From positions 1-64,000 of the forward strand of contig JAKQIT010000048.1 in NCBI GenBank assembly GCA_029556915.1: DNA of 64,000 nt, read 5' to 3'. Origin of the DNA: Pseudomonadota bacterium. Its GTDB lineage: Bacteria > Pseudomonadota > Gammaproteobacteria > Burkholderiales > Methylophilaceae. The translations under genes and the position numbers were made by a program. Under the pieces are notes generated by a model, which saw only the letters and a list, made by a program, of their open reading frames with translations, did no database searches and was not told the DNA's origin. Positions 53,709-63,296 of this stretch are shown here, in pieces; within the stretch, counting starts at the first letter, position 1; each line of letters begins with the position of its first letter.

Positions 53709-56462
53709 TCATATTTGAGTAATTTGGTAGCCACTTTTAATCTGCCAAAGTAAAGTGCCGTTGATAGAACCACATTGCTTTAAACTTAAACCACTAACAA
53801 TACGGTCTTTTTTATCACTAAAAATACGCCCCAGGCTTTTAGAGCTGACATCTCCACGACCGTTACTTGATTCTTTCAAAATCTTTGAAAGTTCACGGCA
53901 ATCATCACTAGCCTCATTTTGAATTTTCTCTATCACCTCATTAGCCATAAATTTATTCTCATTAAATATTGAATGCATAATACGTAACAATTGTCCTAAA
54001 CCACTTTGTTCAGGATCGTTAATTTGGTTAACCTGTATTTTCTTCATCACATCTTCGAATTCATTGGGTTTTAGTTCCTTGCGAATATAGATAATAGTTT
54101 GACGTACCCAATCGTCCCATTCTTCGAAACTAGCCAACCTGCCTTTACCTAAACGACTGTTTTTGGCATTTTTAAAATCGTCTGAGGTTATGTAGAATCG
54201 AATTAAAGTTAACGCAGCTGCAATCATTTCCTGTCTATTTTGAAGGCAATATGCAAGTGGATTTATTTCAAATTCCCGTGTATGAGGGTTCTCGGTTTGA
54301 GGGTCAATTCTGCACAACATTACACGACGTGGTAGATCACCAGCTAAGGATATATTATTGCCGGTAAGCAATAAACTAAATCGATTTGGAACACTGGTGG
54401 ATTCAGATTTACCTAAGACACGATCGCAATAGATATTGGATGTTAATAATGAAGCCATTGCTGCCGAGTCAAAAGTTTCGGTTATATTGTCCCAAACAAG
54501 AGCCCGTGACCCTGATATTAGCGCAGTAAATAATCTTTTTCTTACCTCTTCATCATCACGACCGGCAGTGTGTGCCCAAATATCAGGATCTTTTCCAGTG
54601 GCTAATACACCAACGCATCGAGCCAACAAAGACTTTCCAGATCCTTGAGTCGGTGCATCATATGCAAAAGCTGGAGCGGTTTCAAGTACTGGGCGAACTG
54701 CTGATGTCAACAATGCTGCAAGGTGCACTGCACGGTCAAGCTCGGTACTAAATGGAAAATCGTTGAAGGGCTTAAGTAACTGATCAAGTGCTATTAATGC
54801 CTGTTCCTTTGTCGGATTAATGTTGATATCTGGTAAAGAATCATTTGTATCGAATAATAATTTTGTTAGCACATCGTAGCCTAAAGTATTCAAGACGCTG
54901 CCATCTTTACGCAAAGTTGGTGCAGTGATGACTGCATCAAGTTTCTTTAAATTACGCATTGATCCTATTGACAAAATTGTTTTGCATAATCTTAAAGGTG
55001 GGTTCTCCAGACTTTGATCAAAGCCACCATTACGCATCGGAATGTTACGATAAAATTGAATCTTTCCACCCAAAATATAGCTGAATGAATGTTCGTTCAA
55101 CTGATTAATCATGCCATTAGCACCTACTACCACTACGCCTGGTCCAAAATCAAAAATATCATTTGATGAACGTAAAATTGAGACGGTTGTATCTGCTAAC
55201 TTTCGATCATTACCCTTTGGAATTTCAATTAATTGTAAGTTTTTAACCAGCTTATAAGTGCTGCCACCATGTGCTTTTGTATGCAAATTTGGCATTGGGC
55301 CTGTTAAGTACAACTTTCCAACTAAACGAGTGCCATCATAATCAGGCTCGAGCGGATCTAATGTGAGAAGACCATTAAATATCTGCATATTGTTAAGAAT
55401 ATGTGCAACTGAATACTCCTCTAAATTACCATTATTCATTTGTACGTTAATTATCCAATCACCAATCAATACCCCATTTTCAACGACAAGTCTGGTATTT
55501 GTTTCTGCTTGTGCTTTAGAGATACTTTTATTTTTTTTTGTGATTTCATTTACTCGAACTTCAACCCAAGCATCTCTCACATTTATGGCCTCGATTGCAA
55601 CCAAATTTTTTGCTATCACTTTAATAGACTGAGCTGCCTCAAGTATTGAGTTCTCTGGGTCAGGAATTAATGCAACTGAATCTATTACCTCAAAATCACC
55701 TTTGATGATTTCTGGTTGGCCTCTTCTTTGTTCTAAGCCATCATGGCATTTCGCCCCTGCAGCAAAATCTATTCGATTTGGTTGCCAAACTGAGCTATCA
55801 AATAATCCTCTTTCCAGAAAACTTCCAGATTTGCTTATTTCAAATCTACCAATACCAGCGGCCCATAGGTAAGTCAGGATTGCAGCACCAGCTCGGGGAA
55901 TGTCGCTTCCATTTTTTAATATGAGATATAACCTTTGCCCCTTGATGCCAGCATGCTCTTTCTCACCTTGATAAATACAACTTGAAGTTGAAGGCCACCA
56001 CAACATTGAGGCATTCTCAAGACCTGGACATGCTTTTCTTAAACTACTAACAAGCTCATCTTTTGTAAGTGGTTGGTTTCCATTTTTGGGGGCATCATAA
56101 TCAAGCATTAATATGCTTGGCCCCTCAGACCAAAAGAATGTTTTATTGCTCCTAGGTAACGAAGATTCTGGTCGCCCTTGAGCTTCCCAATCTTTTTCCG
56201 TAATTAAATCCACTGGAGATATAGTAGGGCATCCGTAGGTTACACATTGATTTTCTTTAAGATCTATAAGCAAATTAGAAAACCCTATCAGTCCATTAAA
56301 ATTTGCTAATTTCATACTGCCATTTGACATATGTGCAGTCGTTTTCTTTTTTAGATTTCCATCCGTATCTAAATTAAACTCTTTTGTTACTAAAGTTGGA
56401 ATTTTTGAATTGATTAATGTGCAAACGGCAAAAGTATTCGTAAAATTCTTCTGAACTATCAT
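53709..56462 (-). CDS. P4-like primase/helicase (phage or island replication protein)
   Basis: 917 residues. The N-terminal half has beta-rich and acidic segments with ILMLDYDAPK and KGQRLYLILKNG, resembling an archaeo-eukaryotic primase-type core. The C-terminal half is a AAA+/helicase-like ATPase with Walker A YDAPTQGSGKSLLAR (about residues 601-615) and LVWDNITETF (Walker B region), FSLLLTGNNISLAGDLPRRV and RIDP. Typical for replication of P4-like integrative elements. It overlaps the AlpA gene by four bases. Confidence 0.82.
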   Translation of the reverse strand: MIVQKNFTNTFAVCTLINSKIPTLVTKEFNLDTDGNLKKKTTAHMSNGSMKLANFNGLIGFSNLLIDLKENQCVTYGCPTISPVDLITEKDWEAQGRPESSLPRSNKTFFWSEGPSILMLDYDAPKNGNQPLTKDELVSSLRKACPGLENASMLWWPSTSSCIYQGEKEHAGIKGQRLYLILKNGSDIPRAGAAILTYLWAAGIGRFEISKSGSFLERGLFDSSVWQPNRIDFAAGAKCHDGLEQRRGQPEIIKGDFEVIDSVALIPDPENSILEAAQSIKVIAKNLVAIEAINVRDAWVEVRVNEITKKNKSISKAQAETNTRLVVENGVLIGDWIINVQMNNGNLEEYSVAHILNNMQIFNGLLTLDPLEPDYDGTRLVGKLYLTGPMPNLHTKAHGGSTYKLVKNLQLIEIPKGNDRKLADTTVSILRSSNDIFDFGPGVVVVGANGMINQLNEHSFSYILGGKIQFYRNIPMRNGGFDQSLENPPLRLCKTILSIGSMRNLKKLDAVITAPTLRKDGSVLNTLGYDVLTKLLFDTNDSLPDININPTKEQALIALDQLLKPFNDFPFSTELDRAVHLAALLTSAVRPVLETAPAFAYDAPTQGSGKSLLARCVGVLATGKDPDIWAHTAGRDDEEVRKRLFTALISGSRALVWDNITETFDSAAMASLLTSNIYCDRVLGKSESTSVPNRFSLLLTGNNISLAGDLPRRVMLCRIDPQTENPHTREFEINPLAYCLQNRQEMIAAALTLIRFYITSDDFKNAKNSRLGKGRLASFEEWDDWVRQTIIYIRKELKPNEFEDVMKKIQVNQINDPEQSGLGQLLRIMHSIFNENKFMANEVIEKIQNEASDDCRELSKILKESSNGRGDVSSKSLGRIFSDKKDRIVSGLSLKQCGSINGTLLWQIKSGYQITQI

Positions 56463-56671
56463 AACAACTCCTCATTATCTATTCGCACAATTAACGCATC
56501 AATATCAGAGTTTTTCCATCCAGTTGACCGTCTATTAACTTTTCGTCCTTTTGGATAAATTCCACTTCTTATACCATCCCACCATGCAGATTTGCTAACA
56601 GGTATTAGTTCAAGCACCTCAGACAAACGCATATAACCAGTGCGACCTTCAAGTTGTATTTCTTTATTCAT
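56459..56671 (-). CDS. AlpA-family regulator, 70 aa
   Basis: 70 residues from ATG with AAAGG upstream: GRTGYMRLSEVLELIPVSKSAWWDGIRSGIYPKGRKVNRRSTGWKNSDIDALI (read in parts). Helix-turn-helix with the recognition segment VSKSAWWDG and wing RRSTGWK. Regulates the primase/integrase module of P4-like elements. The primase gene starts inside its stop. It is divergent from the gene at 56769. Confidence 0.88.
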   Translation of the reverse strand: MNKEIQLEGRTGYMRLSEVLELIPVSKSAWWDGIRSGIYPKGRKVNRRSTGWKNSDIDALIVRIDNEELL

Positions 56672-56768
56672 TGTTGACCTTTCTTGGATGAAAATAAGTA
56701 CTACATGTGCAATACTAAGCAACCTGAAAATTAAAAATAGTTTAAAAAAATGGGAAAGAAATCGGAAA

Positions 56769-57968
56769 ATGGCATTTAATCTTGAGCTGTTAAAGCAGGC
56801 AATTCTGAATAAAGAACCAGAAATTGAAAAAAAGTACTGGATTAATTTTTCAGAAAATCTAAGCAAGCTTAAAAAGAGCTACATAGAAGTAGATGCTGAG
56901 TTTATTACTGGGCTTGATAATTTTTGCGAGGGTATTAGGAAGGGCTATGCAGTGACTTCAAAAACGCCCAAAGGTTATTCATTGGGCAGTAAATGGGTTC
57001 TAATTCTATTCATTGAAACATTTGATTCCCTACTTTCTAAAGCTTATTCAACTCAGTCATTACTTTGGGTTGAACTTGCCATGGCAAGAATCCCACTGCC
57101 ATTAGTACAACATTTCGCAACATTAAGTATTTTAGAAGTTGCTAATAAGTTAGATGAAACCAGTAAAGCTCTAGAATCAGCTGCAATCACTAATAATAGA
57201 TTTGACAAACAACTCATTAAAGACGCAGCTACAATTGGTTTGTTATCTAGAATCCTATTTTATTTAAACAACAAACTTCCAACTTTTAATATTGATTGGT
57301 GTGAATATTGTTTTCGAAGAGCACCTCAAAATAGCAAGCATTGTTCAGTACACCTACCAAAAATGAAAGTCAGTAATAATCTATACAAGCAAGGGGGAAA
57401 AATAATAAAAAATGTAGCGAATAACAAACTAATTGAATATTTCACTTTTATTGATAAATGTAAAAAAAATCGTTCTATTCGAGAGCTATTCGAAAGAGAC
57501 ATATATTTTTCCGAGGCGGGATTTAAAGGCAATCGCTCATTTATTCCGGCGAGTGATGAAGTAAAGCTATTTATAAATGAAACTACTGTTGGTAATTGGC
57601 AATTAGCATCAAAAAACTGGGATGAGCTTATATCTTACCTTTCTTCAGTTGATAAAGCCTTAAGTAAAAAACCTAGCTCTTTTAATTCATGGATAGACTT
57701 TCTAGAATTCGCAAGAAAATCACTTCAAGAAGATATTGAAAAATGCGAACATCCTTACTGGTTTATTTTAGAGCTAACTATGGCAAATGAATGGCTGGAT
57801 ATTGAAAGAAATTATTTAGCAACCAATCAAACTGAGCTGAAAATAATAAATTTAGCTAATGATGGGTTGAAAGCTCAAGAGATAATGGCAAAGTTAAGTT
57901 TGGGTAAAAGTCGCGTATATCAGGTTATCAAGGAAGCAAAAAAATCAGGTAGCATTCCCCGAAAATAG
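56769..57968 (+). CDS. Zinc-finger/HTH hypothetical protein, 399 aa
   Basis: The ATG before AFNLELLKQ is preferred, with CGGAAA upstream and no need for the upstream frame that crosses AlpA. Helical overall. A zinc site is suggested by DWCEYCFRRAPQNSKHCSVH (C-x2-C...C-x3-H). The C-terminus has a HTH (ANDGLKAQEIMAKLSLGKSRVYQVIKEA) like a replication/regulatory protein. Divergent from AlpA. Often such proteins accompany P4-type islands. Function not known. Confidence 0.7.
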   Translation: MAFNLELLKQAILNKEPEIEKKYWINFSENLSKLKKSYIEVDAEFITGLDNFCEGIRKGYAVTSKTPKGYSLGSKWVLILFIETFDSLLSKAYSTQSLLWVELAMARIPLPLVQHFATLSILEVANKLDETSKALESAAITNNRFDKQLIKDAATIGLLSRILFYLNNKLPTFNIDWCEYCFRRAPQNSKHCSVHLPKMKVSNNLYKQGGKIIKNVANNKLIEYFTFIDKCKKNRSIRELFERDIYFSEAGFKGNRSFIPASDEVKLFINETTVGNWQLASKNWDELISYLSSVDKALSKKPSSFNSWIDFLEFARKSLQEDIEKCEHPYWFILELTMANEWLDIERNYLATNQTELKIINLANDGLKAQEIMAKLSLGKSRVYQVIKEAKKSGSIPRK

Positions 57969-58262
57969 TATTTCATCCAACTTATCACCCAATTTATACC
58001 AAGCATCCCTTTTGTCATCGGCATATTCATCTAGCAAATAAACTCTGTTAAGTTTTGTACCAATAACATGATTTTGACAAAGATTAATTACGTGTCGGTC
58101 TCCAATTTGCTTTGTAGCTGATTTTATGCATACATGACCTGGTTTATATTTCGCAGGGAAAACCCATCGAGTATCGCCAGTTAGTTTGTGTAGTTGCTCA
58201 AATTTATCTAATACAAAGTTTGACAAGTAAATTAGTTGATCTTGCCTAAAGGTGCCACTCAA
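57945..58262 (-). pseudogene. P4-type tyrosine integrase with catalytic core deleted
   Basis: 105 residues. The first part reads like the middle of P4-type integrases (YLSNFVLDKFEQLHKLTGDTRWVF and GHVCIKSATKQIGDR). It passes directly into the family's extreme C-terminus (NLCQNHVIG..LNRVYLLDEYADDKRDAWYKLGDKLDEI). The segment that should carry HxxR, the last His/Trp and the catalytic Tyr is missing, so an in-frame internal deletion has occurred. The N-terminal DNA-binding part is also lost. It is the relic of the element that carried the primase and AlpA genes. Confidence 0.75.
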
Positions 58263-58489
58263 AATTACAGTTACACCACCTATTATATTTTAAAAGAGTC
58301 CCTCATCAATGTAAGATGGAGCCAATTGATTATTTTAAACAATAGCGATTGGCTCATAAATCCGCAAAGCGGCCAATCAGTTGGCAAGGCAGAACTAAAG
58401 TTGCAGCTGTTGCTAAGGGTGATATTTCGTAAAATTGACCTCACAACCAGTATGCGCTGCCGTAACACTCACGTGTCACAGTAGTCGCA

Positions 58490-59659
58490 CTAATCACTGC
58501 TTAGCGTCATTAACAACTTCACCAATTTAGCTCGGCTATTAATCTTGGTTTTTATGTGGATGTTTTTTAAATGCGTTTTAATGGTATTTTCTGTTACCTC
58601 AAGTAATTCAGCAGCTTTTTCTAATGCGTACCCATTGACAAGTAAATGGGCAACTTTAAGCTCTTTTTTGCTCAAGCCGAATGTGGTTTCTAGCAATGCA
58701 TTATTTAACTGCACTGGCTTTTCTACGTCATATATAAAAGCAATAGCACTAGCCAAATGTTCATAAACCTCAAACTCATGTTGGTCACTTAAGCTAGAAA
58801 AGCTCAACATATAAGGCGTTTTGCCAGAAGGCCTTTCCACATTTAACGCCTGCGAAAAATGGCGCGTTGTATAAACATTAGGCTCAACTGCTTCAGAAAT
58901 TGCATCATCAAGTAGTGTTTGCATTTTTGCGTTGCTGGCTTGTAATTGCCAAATGTCGGCCTTATCCGTAGGCTTTAAACGCAAACCATCATTACATTCT
59001 AACAAAGCCTTAGCGCTGTCATTGTAGTAGCAAACTTGCCCTAGCGAGTTAAACAACATAACCCCACGGCTTAAGCAGTTTAAAGCCCGTAAACTACTCG
59101 CTACCTTAAACTCAGCATCTCGCAGTTTAAACATCACGCCCAAAGCGCGAGATAAATGTGGTACTAATAATTTGAGTTTATCTGATTCTGCTTGCGTAAA
59201 TGGCGCATCAAAAGTTTGATGACAAGCACACACAACGGCTTTCCCCTCATTGTCTCTGGGGTCGAAGACAATGCCAGCAATCATGCGGCCTAAGTTTAGC
59301 GGTGCAATATATTCTTTATAAAAAATAGACTCTAAAAACTCTTCGTCAGTCACCAACTCTTGGTCGCGCATCACGCTACCAGTGGTGAGTAAACCACGCT
59401 CATAAGCGCGCATTTCCCAAATATTATGAGCGTTAAACTTTGCATCATATAAGCCTAAGCTATTAAATTGATGCGTAATTGCGAACCCACCTTGATCAGC
59501 AGGAAACTGTGGTGTAAAGATTAAACAAGTTTTAGCACCCAACCAATCACAAATTTTTTTTGCAATATTGGGCCAAACTTCTACATCAGTCGCCCCTTGA
59601 TAAATCCAATCCACGATTTTACTAAACTCAACTAGCTCTGCGTTTACATTGGTTTTCAT
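58490..59659 (-). CDS. LuxR-family transcriptional regulator
   Basis: 389 residues. A C-terminal LuxR HTH (KKELKVAHLLVNGYALEKAAELLEVTENTIKTHLKNIHIKT, in parts) spans residues about 325-380. The N-terminal 190 residues resemble a GAF/PAS-like sensory region (WLGAKTCLIFTPQF and LLVPHLSRALGVMF), and a PAS-like stretch follows near 195-240 (VMLFNSLGQVCYYNDSAKALLE). Divergent from the PEP-CTERM gene at 59978, with a palindrome between. Likely local activator. Confidence 0.88.
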   Translation of the reverse strand: MKTNVNAELVEFSKIVDWIYQGATDVEVWPNIAKKICDWLGAKTCLIFTPQFPADQGGFAITHQFNSLGLYDAKFNAHNIWEMRAYERGLLTTGSVMRDQELVTDEEFLESIFYKEYIAPLNLGRMIAGIVFDPRDNEGKAVVCACHQTFDAPFTQAESDKLKLLVPHLSRALGVMFKLRDAEFKVASSLRALNCLSRGVMLFNSLGQVCYYNDSAKALLECNDGLRLKPTDKADIWQLQASNAKMQTLLDDAISEAVEPNVYTTRHFSQALNVERPSGKTPYMLSFSSLSDQHEFEVYEHLASAIAFIYDVEKPVQLNNALLETTFGLSKKELKVAHLLVNGYALEKAAELLEVTENTIKTHLKNIHIKTKINSRAKLVKLLMTLSSD

Positions 59660-59784
59660 TTTTCTTGTCGTCTCATTTCTTTTTCTTAATAGCCCATTCG
59701 GACTAACGCAACTAGAAATTTTAACTAACTTATTGTAAATAATGAAATTTTACTGATGCTATCAGAATTAAAATAATAAACAAA

Positions 59785-59800
59785 TCACCCGAACGGGTGA
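59785..59800. promoter_or_regulatory. Palindrome TCACCCG-AA-CGGGTGA between luxR and PEP-CTERM
   Basis: Seven-base perfect arms with an AA spacer in the 318-base divergent intergenic region. A second short hairpin ACCCT/AGGGT follows near 59840-59858. Probable operator of the LuxR regulator or of another factor. No match to a named consensus is claimed. Confidence 0.55.
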
Positions 59801-59977
59801 AGATTTAATTTGATGTTACATGATATGTTTCTTACCAGACACCCTACAGATGGAGGGTAGATATTATTAATCTAGTTAAGTAGGAATAAAAATAAGAAAT
59901 TTAACAGAATTTCTGCATTTTAAGAAAAACGACAAATTACTTTATTCTCAATTTTTTAACTTTAAAGTAGATCAATT

Positions 59978-60607
59978 ATGAAAAAAATGTTTTTAGCAGC
60001 AACCTTACTGGTTTCAACAACTGTAAATGCAACCATCTTAGATTTTGAAAGCTACACCAATCTTGGTGGATCTTTTATTAACACATTAAGCGAAGACGGT
60101 TATACCATTAATAATAGTACCTCTCGCAGTTTTAGTCGCTGGAGTCCATCTAATCAACCGCAAACTCAAACACAAAATGGAGATGTTGCAGTTGACCCAG
60201 TTGCAGTAGGCACAATTCGATTGGTGAAAGATGATGGCGGTTTATTTACAGTTAATTCTATTGATTTAGGAAATGTTACCTTTCCTTTTAGTCCCTTTAA
60301 TTTAACTTTTACTGGGCTAAAAGCAGACAATCAATCCATCTTACAATCGTTCACCTTGGATAAGATAAGCCATGATGGTAATGGTGGGATGGTACTTCAC
60401 ACATATGACTTTGATAACTTTGTAGGTCTTAAAGAGTTATCTTGGTTTTCTGGTGGTTACCCTATCGAGTATGGCTTTGATAACATCAATGTGACTGAAT
60501 ATATTTCAGCACCAATAAGTGCGGTCCCTGCACCAGCCTCAGTGTGGCTTTTTGCTGCTGGGTTGCCATTAGTTTTCGGGTTTAAAAGACGAAATAATAA
60601 TATCTGA
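59978..60607 (+). CDS. PEP-CTERM sorting-domain exported protein
   Basis: 209 residues. A signal peptide covers KKMFLAATLLVSTTVNAT. The middle is a beta-rich domain (ILDFESYTNLG and SIDLGNVTFPFSP). The C-terminal sorting signal is VPAPASVWLFAAGLPLVFGFKRRNN, as VPxPA, a hydrophobic helix and basic end. Exosortase/PEP-CTERM substrates are cleaved and displayed on the outer surface, associated with exopolysaccharide. Divergent from LuxR. Confidence 0.92.
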   Translation: MKKMFLAATLLVSTTVNATILDFESYTNLGGSFINTLSEDGYTINNSTSRSFSRWSPSNQPQTQTQNGDVAVDPVAVGTIRLVKDDGGLFTVNSIDLGNVTFPFSPFNLTFTGLKADNQSILQSFTLDKISHDGNGGMVLHTYDFDNFVGLKELSWFSGGYPIEYGFDNINVTEYISAPISAVPAPASVWLFAAGLPLVFGFKRRNNNI

Positions 60608-60747
60608 GGGGCTTTTTAAAAGATAACTCTTCACAAGTGGCGGGGTTTTTTGCAATGACTTTATACAGATTAAATTTTCTCTAATAGCAAAGTTACTATT
60701 TGCACACAATAGGTGGCAATTAGAATATAAGTTTAAGGCGGTTAGTG

Positions 60748-61923
60748 ATGAATAAATTAGTTTTAGTAAACTTGATATTGTTTGGCATTGTTAATTTAGC
60801 TGGGTGCAGTGCAAACCACAATAGCATTTATCGTGATTTAAAAACCTCGGCTGGAACTGGTGCGTTGGTAGATATTAAACAACGCGCTATTGTGGCGGGT
60901 GAGCGCAAAGGTAAAACACCCGCCGAAAATATAAATGTTGTTTGCGCTGAACCTAGCCCAGATTCACTCTCTGCCTATGCCGCAGAAATTGCCGCTAAGG
61001 CAGATACTGGAAAAGGAGTTTCTGCCGAAGTGGCGGCCGCTTTTCAAGAAAGTGCAGCTTTTGTTGGCTTAAGAACGCAAAGTATCCAATTGCTTAGGGA
61101 TGCCATGTACCGCTCTTGTGAGGCGTATATGAATGGCGCAATTAGTGAAGCGCAATACAGTGTGCTTGCACGGCGGTACCAAAAACATGCGATTGCATTA
61201 TTAGCAATAGAGTCGCTTACTGGCACAGTAAAAGCACCAGCAGTCACCATTAATACCAGTGGTTCGGCAGGCAATACTAGACCACTTTCTGAAATTACAG
61301 ACGAAGTAGCTAGAATTGATGGCAAGATTAAAGCTGAAGAGAAAAAAATAACTTCAGAAGAAGAAAATATTAAAACCCAAGAAGAAAAGCTAAAAACTGA
61401 AACAGACCAAAAAGCAATTGATAAACTGAACGCAAGTATTAGCACTTCAAAAGCCAATATTGCGAATGCTCAAGCAAATATTGCCAGCCATAAAAGTATC
61501 AAGCCAAGCTTAATGGCAGGATTGGAAACCCCACAAAGTGGTCAAGTAGCTGGCACCGCAATAGCCGCAGTTGCAGCAATTACGGAGGTCAGTAAATTAT
61601 CAGATGCCTCAACAACAAAAATTGCAGACACGGTTGAAAACATCGTGAGAGGTATTACTGAGAATGATGAAACAGCGGCTTTGTGCTTTCAAGAGCTAAG
61701 TAACCAACAATGGGATTCTGAAAAAAAAGAGTTTAAAGCAAGTAGCTTAATTTCTTATTGTACAAATTACTTAGACAACGCTAATACTTGCAAAAAACTC
61801 AAATTAGATATGTTGGACAAGGCTTTCAAAGAAAAAGAGTTATCAGAGAAACAGATTAAAGATATTGATGCAGTTTGCGATTCAGGATTGGTAAAGATTC
61901 ACAGCAAACAGCTAACAGACTGA
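60748..61923 (+). CDS. Lipoprotein with coiled-coil, 391 aa
   Basis: The ATG (NKLVLVNLILFGIV) is preferred to the preceding GTG, with AAGGCGG six bases upstream. Lipobox NLAGC at residues 16-20 makes Cys20 the lipid-anchored residue. Residues about 200-260 are a Glu/Lys/Ala/Thr-rich coiled coil (KIKAEEKKITSEEENIKTQEEKLKTET). The C-terminus has several Cys (LCFQEL, YCTNYL, TCKKLKL, VCDSG). Function unknown. Unlike the neighbours it is anchored in the envelope. Confidence 0.75.
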   Translation: MNKLVLVNLILFGIVNLAGCSANHNSIYRDLKTSAGTGALVDIKQRAIVAGERKGKTPAENINVVCAEPSPDSLSAYAAEIAAKADTGKGVSAEVAAAFQESAAFVGLRTQSIQLLRDAMYRSCEAYMNGAISEAQYSVLARRYQKHAIALLAIESLTGTVKAPAVTINTSGSAGNTRPLSEITDEVARIDGKIKAEEKKITSEEENIKTQEEKLKTETDQKAIDKLNASISTSKANIANAQANIASHKSIKPSLMAGLETPQSGQVAGTAIAAVAAITEVSKLSDASTTKIADTVENIVRGITENDETAALCFQELSNQQWDSEKKEFKASSLISYCTNYLDNANTCKKLKLDMLDKAFKEKELSEKQIKDIDAVCDSGLVKIHSKQLTD

Positions 61924-62002
61924 GTTAAACCAATTTACAGTGCCAGAAGCTGATGCATCGGTAGCGATGCTTTGTAAATTAATTTATAAGAGAATTTTTA
62001 AA

Positions 62003-62440
62003 ATGACTGCTGCTGAATTTATCGCTTATTGCAAAACACACCTTGGCAAGCCTTATATTTGGGGTGCCAATGGTCCTGATACATTTGATTGCTCTGGCTT
62101 TGCGCAATTTGTATTGGGTGAAATTGGGCTTGATGACCCTAAGGAAGACTTGGCTGCAGATGGCTTATATAGGCGTTTTAAACAAAGTCAAAATGGCACT
62201 GTAATACCCAAAGGCCTGTGTGGAGCATTAGTGTTTTATGGTATACCAAACAGGGTGACGCATGTTGCGGTATGCCTAGATGACATTAACATGATAGAGG
62301 CAGGCGGCGGTGGCCCAAAGACTAAAACCGTCGAAATTGCTAGAAAGCAAAAGGCAGAAGTACGGATTAAACTGATTAACAGACGCAAAGATATTGTGGC
62401 GATTGTGTTACCTAAAAATTTACCTTGGATGCAAAACTAA
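62003..62440 (+). CDS. NlpC/P60-family peptidase
   Basis: The ATG before TAAEFIAYCKTHLGKPY is preferred, with AGAGAA nine bases upstream; the longer frame starting at 61940 would add an unrelated 21 residues. 145 residues: YIWGANGPDTFDCSGFAQFV (catalytic Cys in DCSGF), THVAVCL (catalytic His) and then MIEAGG. A small NlpC/P60 cell-wall hydrolase without a signal peptide. Next genes are exported proteins. It may act as an effector or an internal hydrolase. Confidence 0.88.
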   Translation: MTAAEFIAYCKTHLGKPYIWGANGPDTFDCSGFAQFVLGEIGLDDPKEDLAADGLYRRFKQSQNGTVIPKGLCGALVFYGIPNRVTHVAVCLDDINMIEAGGGGPKTKTVEIARKQKAEVRIKLINRRKDIVAIVLPKNLPWMQN

Positions 62441-62453
62441 ATAAGGACGAACG

Positions 62454-63296
62454 ATGAAATTAAATAAAAAATACTTTTTGGCGATATTCACCGTACTTGG
62501 AATGCAGGTATTTTTGGGTATTAATTTGGCAAATGCCGTTTGTGAAAATGAAATCGAGAATTTTTGCAGGACAGTGGAAACTACTCAGAATAAGGACGTA
62601 AATGAATGGTCTTTATTTATTCCATATTCCAAATGCAAAACTCATTTCAAAGAAGAGTGGGATTTTAGTAAATCACCTATGTCAGTGCAAGAGGTAAAAG
62701 ATGCGATTGAATATGAATTACCTTACACTACTGGGCAATGGGCAAATAATAAATCAATACCAACATTGAAGAGCAAAACTCAATTGTGCCTTTACAGGGC
62801 GCAATTAGAGTTTTTAACTAATAAATCTGGCCAGCCTACTACTGGCGGGAAAGGTCAACAAGAACCAGCAGGTAACCAGTCAAATTCTGGCACATCATCA
62901 AGCCAAACAAACTCACCTCAACCTACAGCGCAAAGTGAAAATACTCAAACCAATACCAGCCAGCAAACCACTACAAGCAAAAAAGGCAAGAAAAACCCAA
63001 ATGATGTGCCGGCAAAATGTGTGAAATTTAATCACGATAAAACTAAAATCGTGAATATGTGCAACTTTCCTATCAATTTCAGTTTTTGTATGTTGCACCA
63101 AGACGATCAAACTATTCAGGTCGCCAATAGCTGTAATGATGGATTTGTGGCAGAAACCGTTTACCCAGGTCGCGCGATTTCTGATGAAAGTTTAGATACA
63201 CGTTTTTTTGGTATTGCTTGTAAGTTCCCCAGTAAACCTATCAACGTGAGATATATCTCCTATAGTGAGCCACTTGAAGGGAATTGTCCGCGATGA
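62454..63296 (+). CDS. Exported Cys-rich hypothetical protein, 280 aa
   Basis: Signal peptide KKYFLAIFTVLGMQVFLGINLANA with a cleavage site near residue 29. The middle is Gln/Ser/Thr-rich and low-complexity (residues about 130-180, QTNTSQQTTTSKKGK). The C-terminal domain is small, with Cys pairs (CNFPINFSFC, NSCND, FGIACKF). Co-directional with the NlpC/P60 gene, 13 bases after it. A periplasmic partner of that hydrolase is possible. Confidence 0.7.
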   Translation: MKLNKKYFLAIFTVLGMQVFLGINLANAVCENEIENFCRTVETTQNKDVNEWSLFIPYSKCKTHFKEEWDFSKSPMSVQEVKDAIEYELPYTTGQWANNKSIPTLKSKTQLCLYRAQLEFLTNKSGQPTTGGKGQQEPAGNQSNSGTSSSQTNSPQPTAQSENTQTNTSQQTTTSKKGKKNPNDVPAKCVKFNHDKTKIVNMCNFPINFSFCMLHQDDQTIQVANSCNDGFVAETVYPGRAISDESLDTRFFGIACKFPSKPINVRYISYSEPLEGNCPR

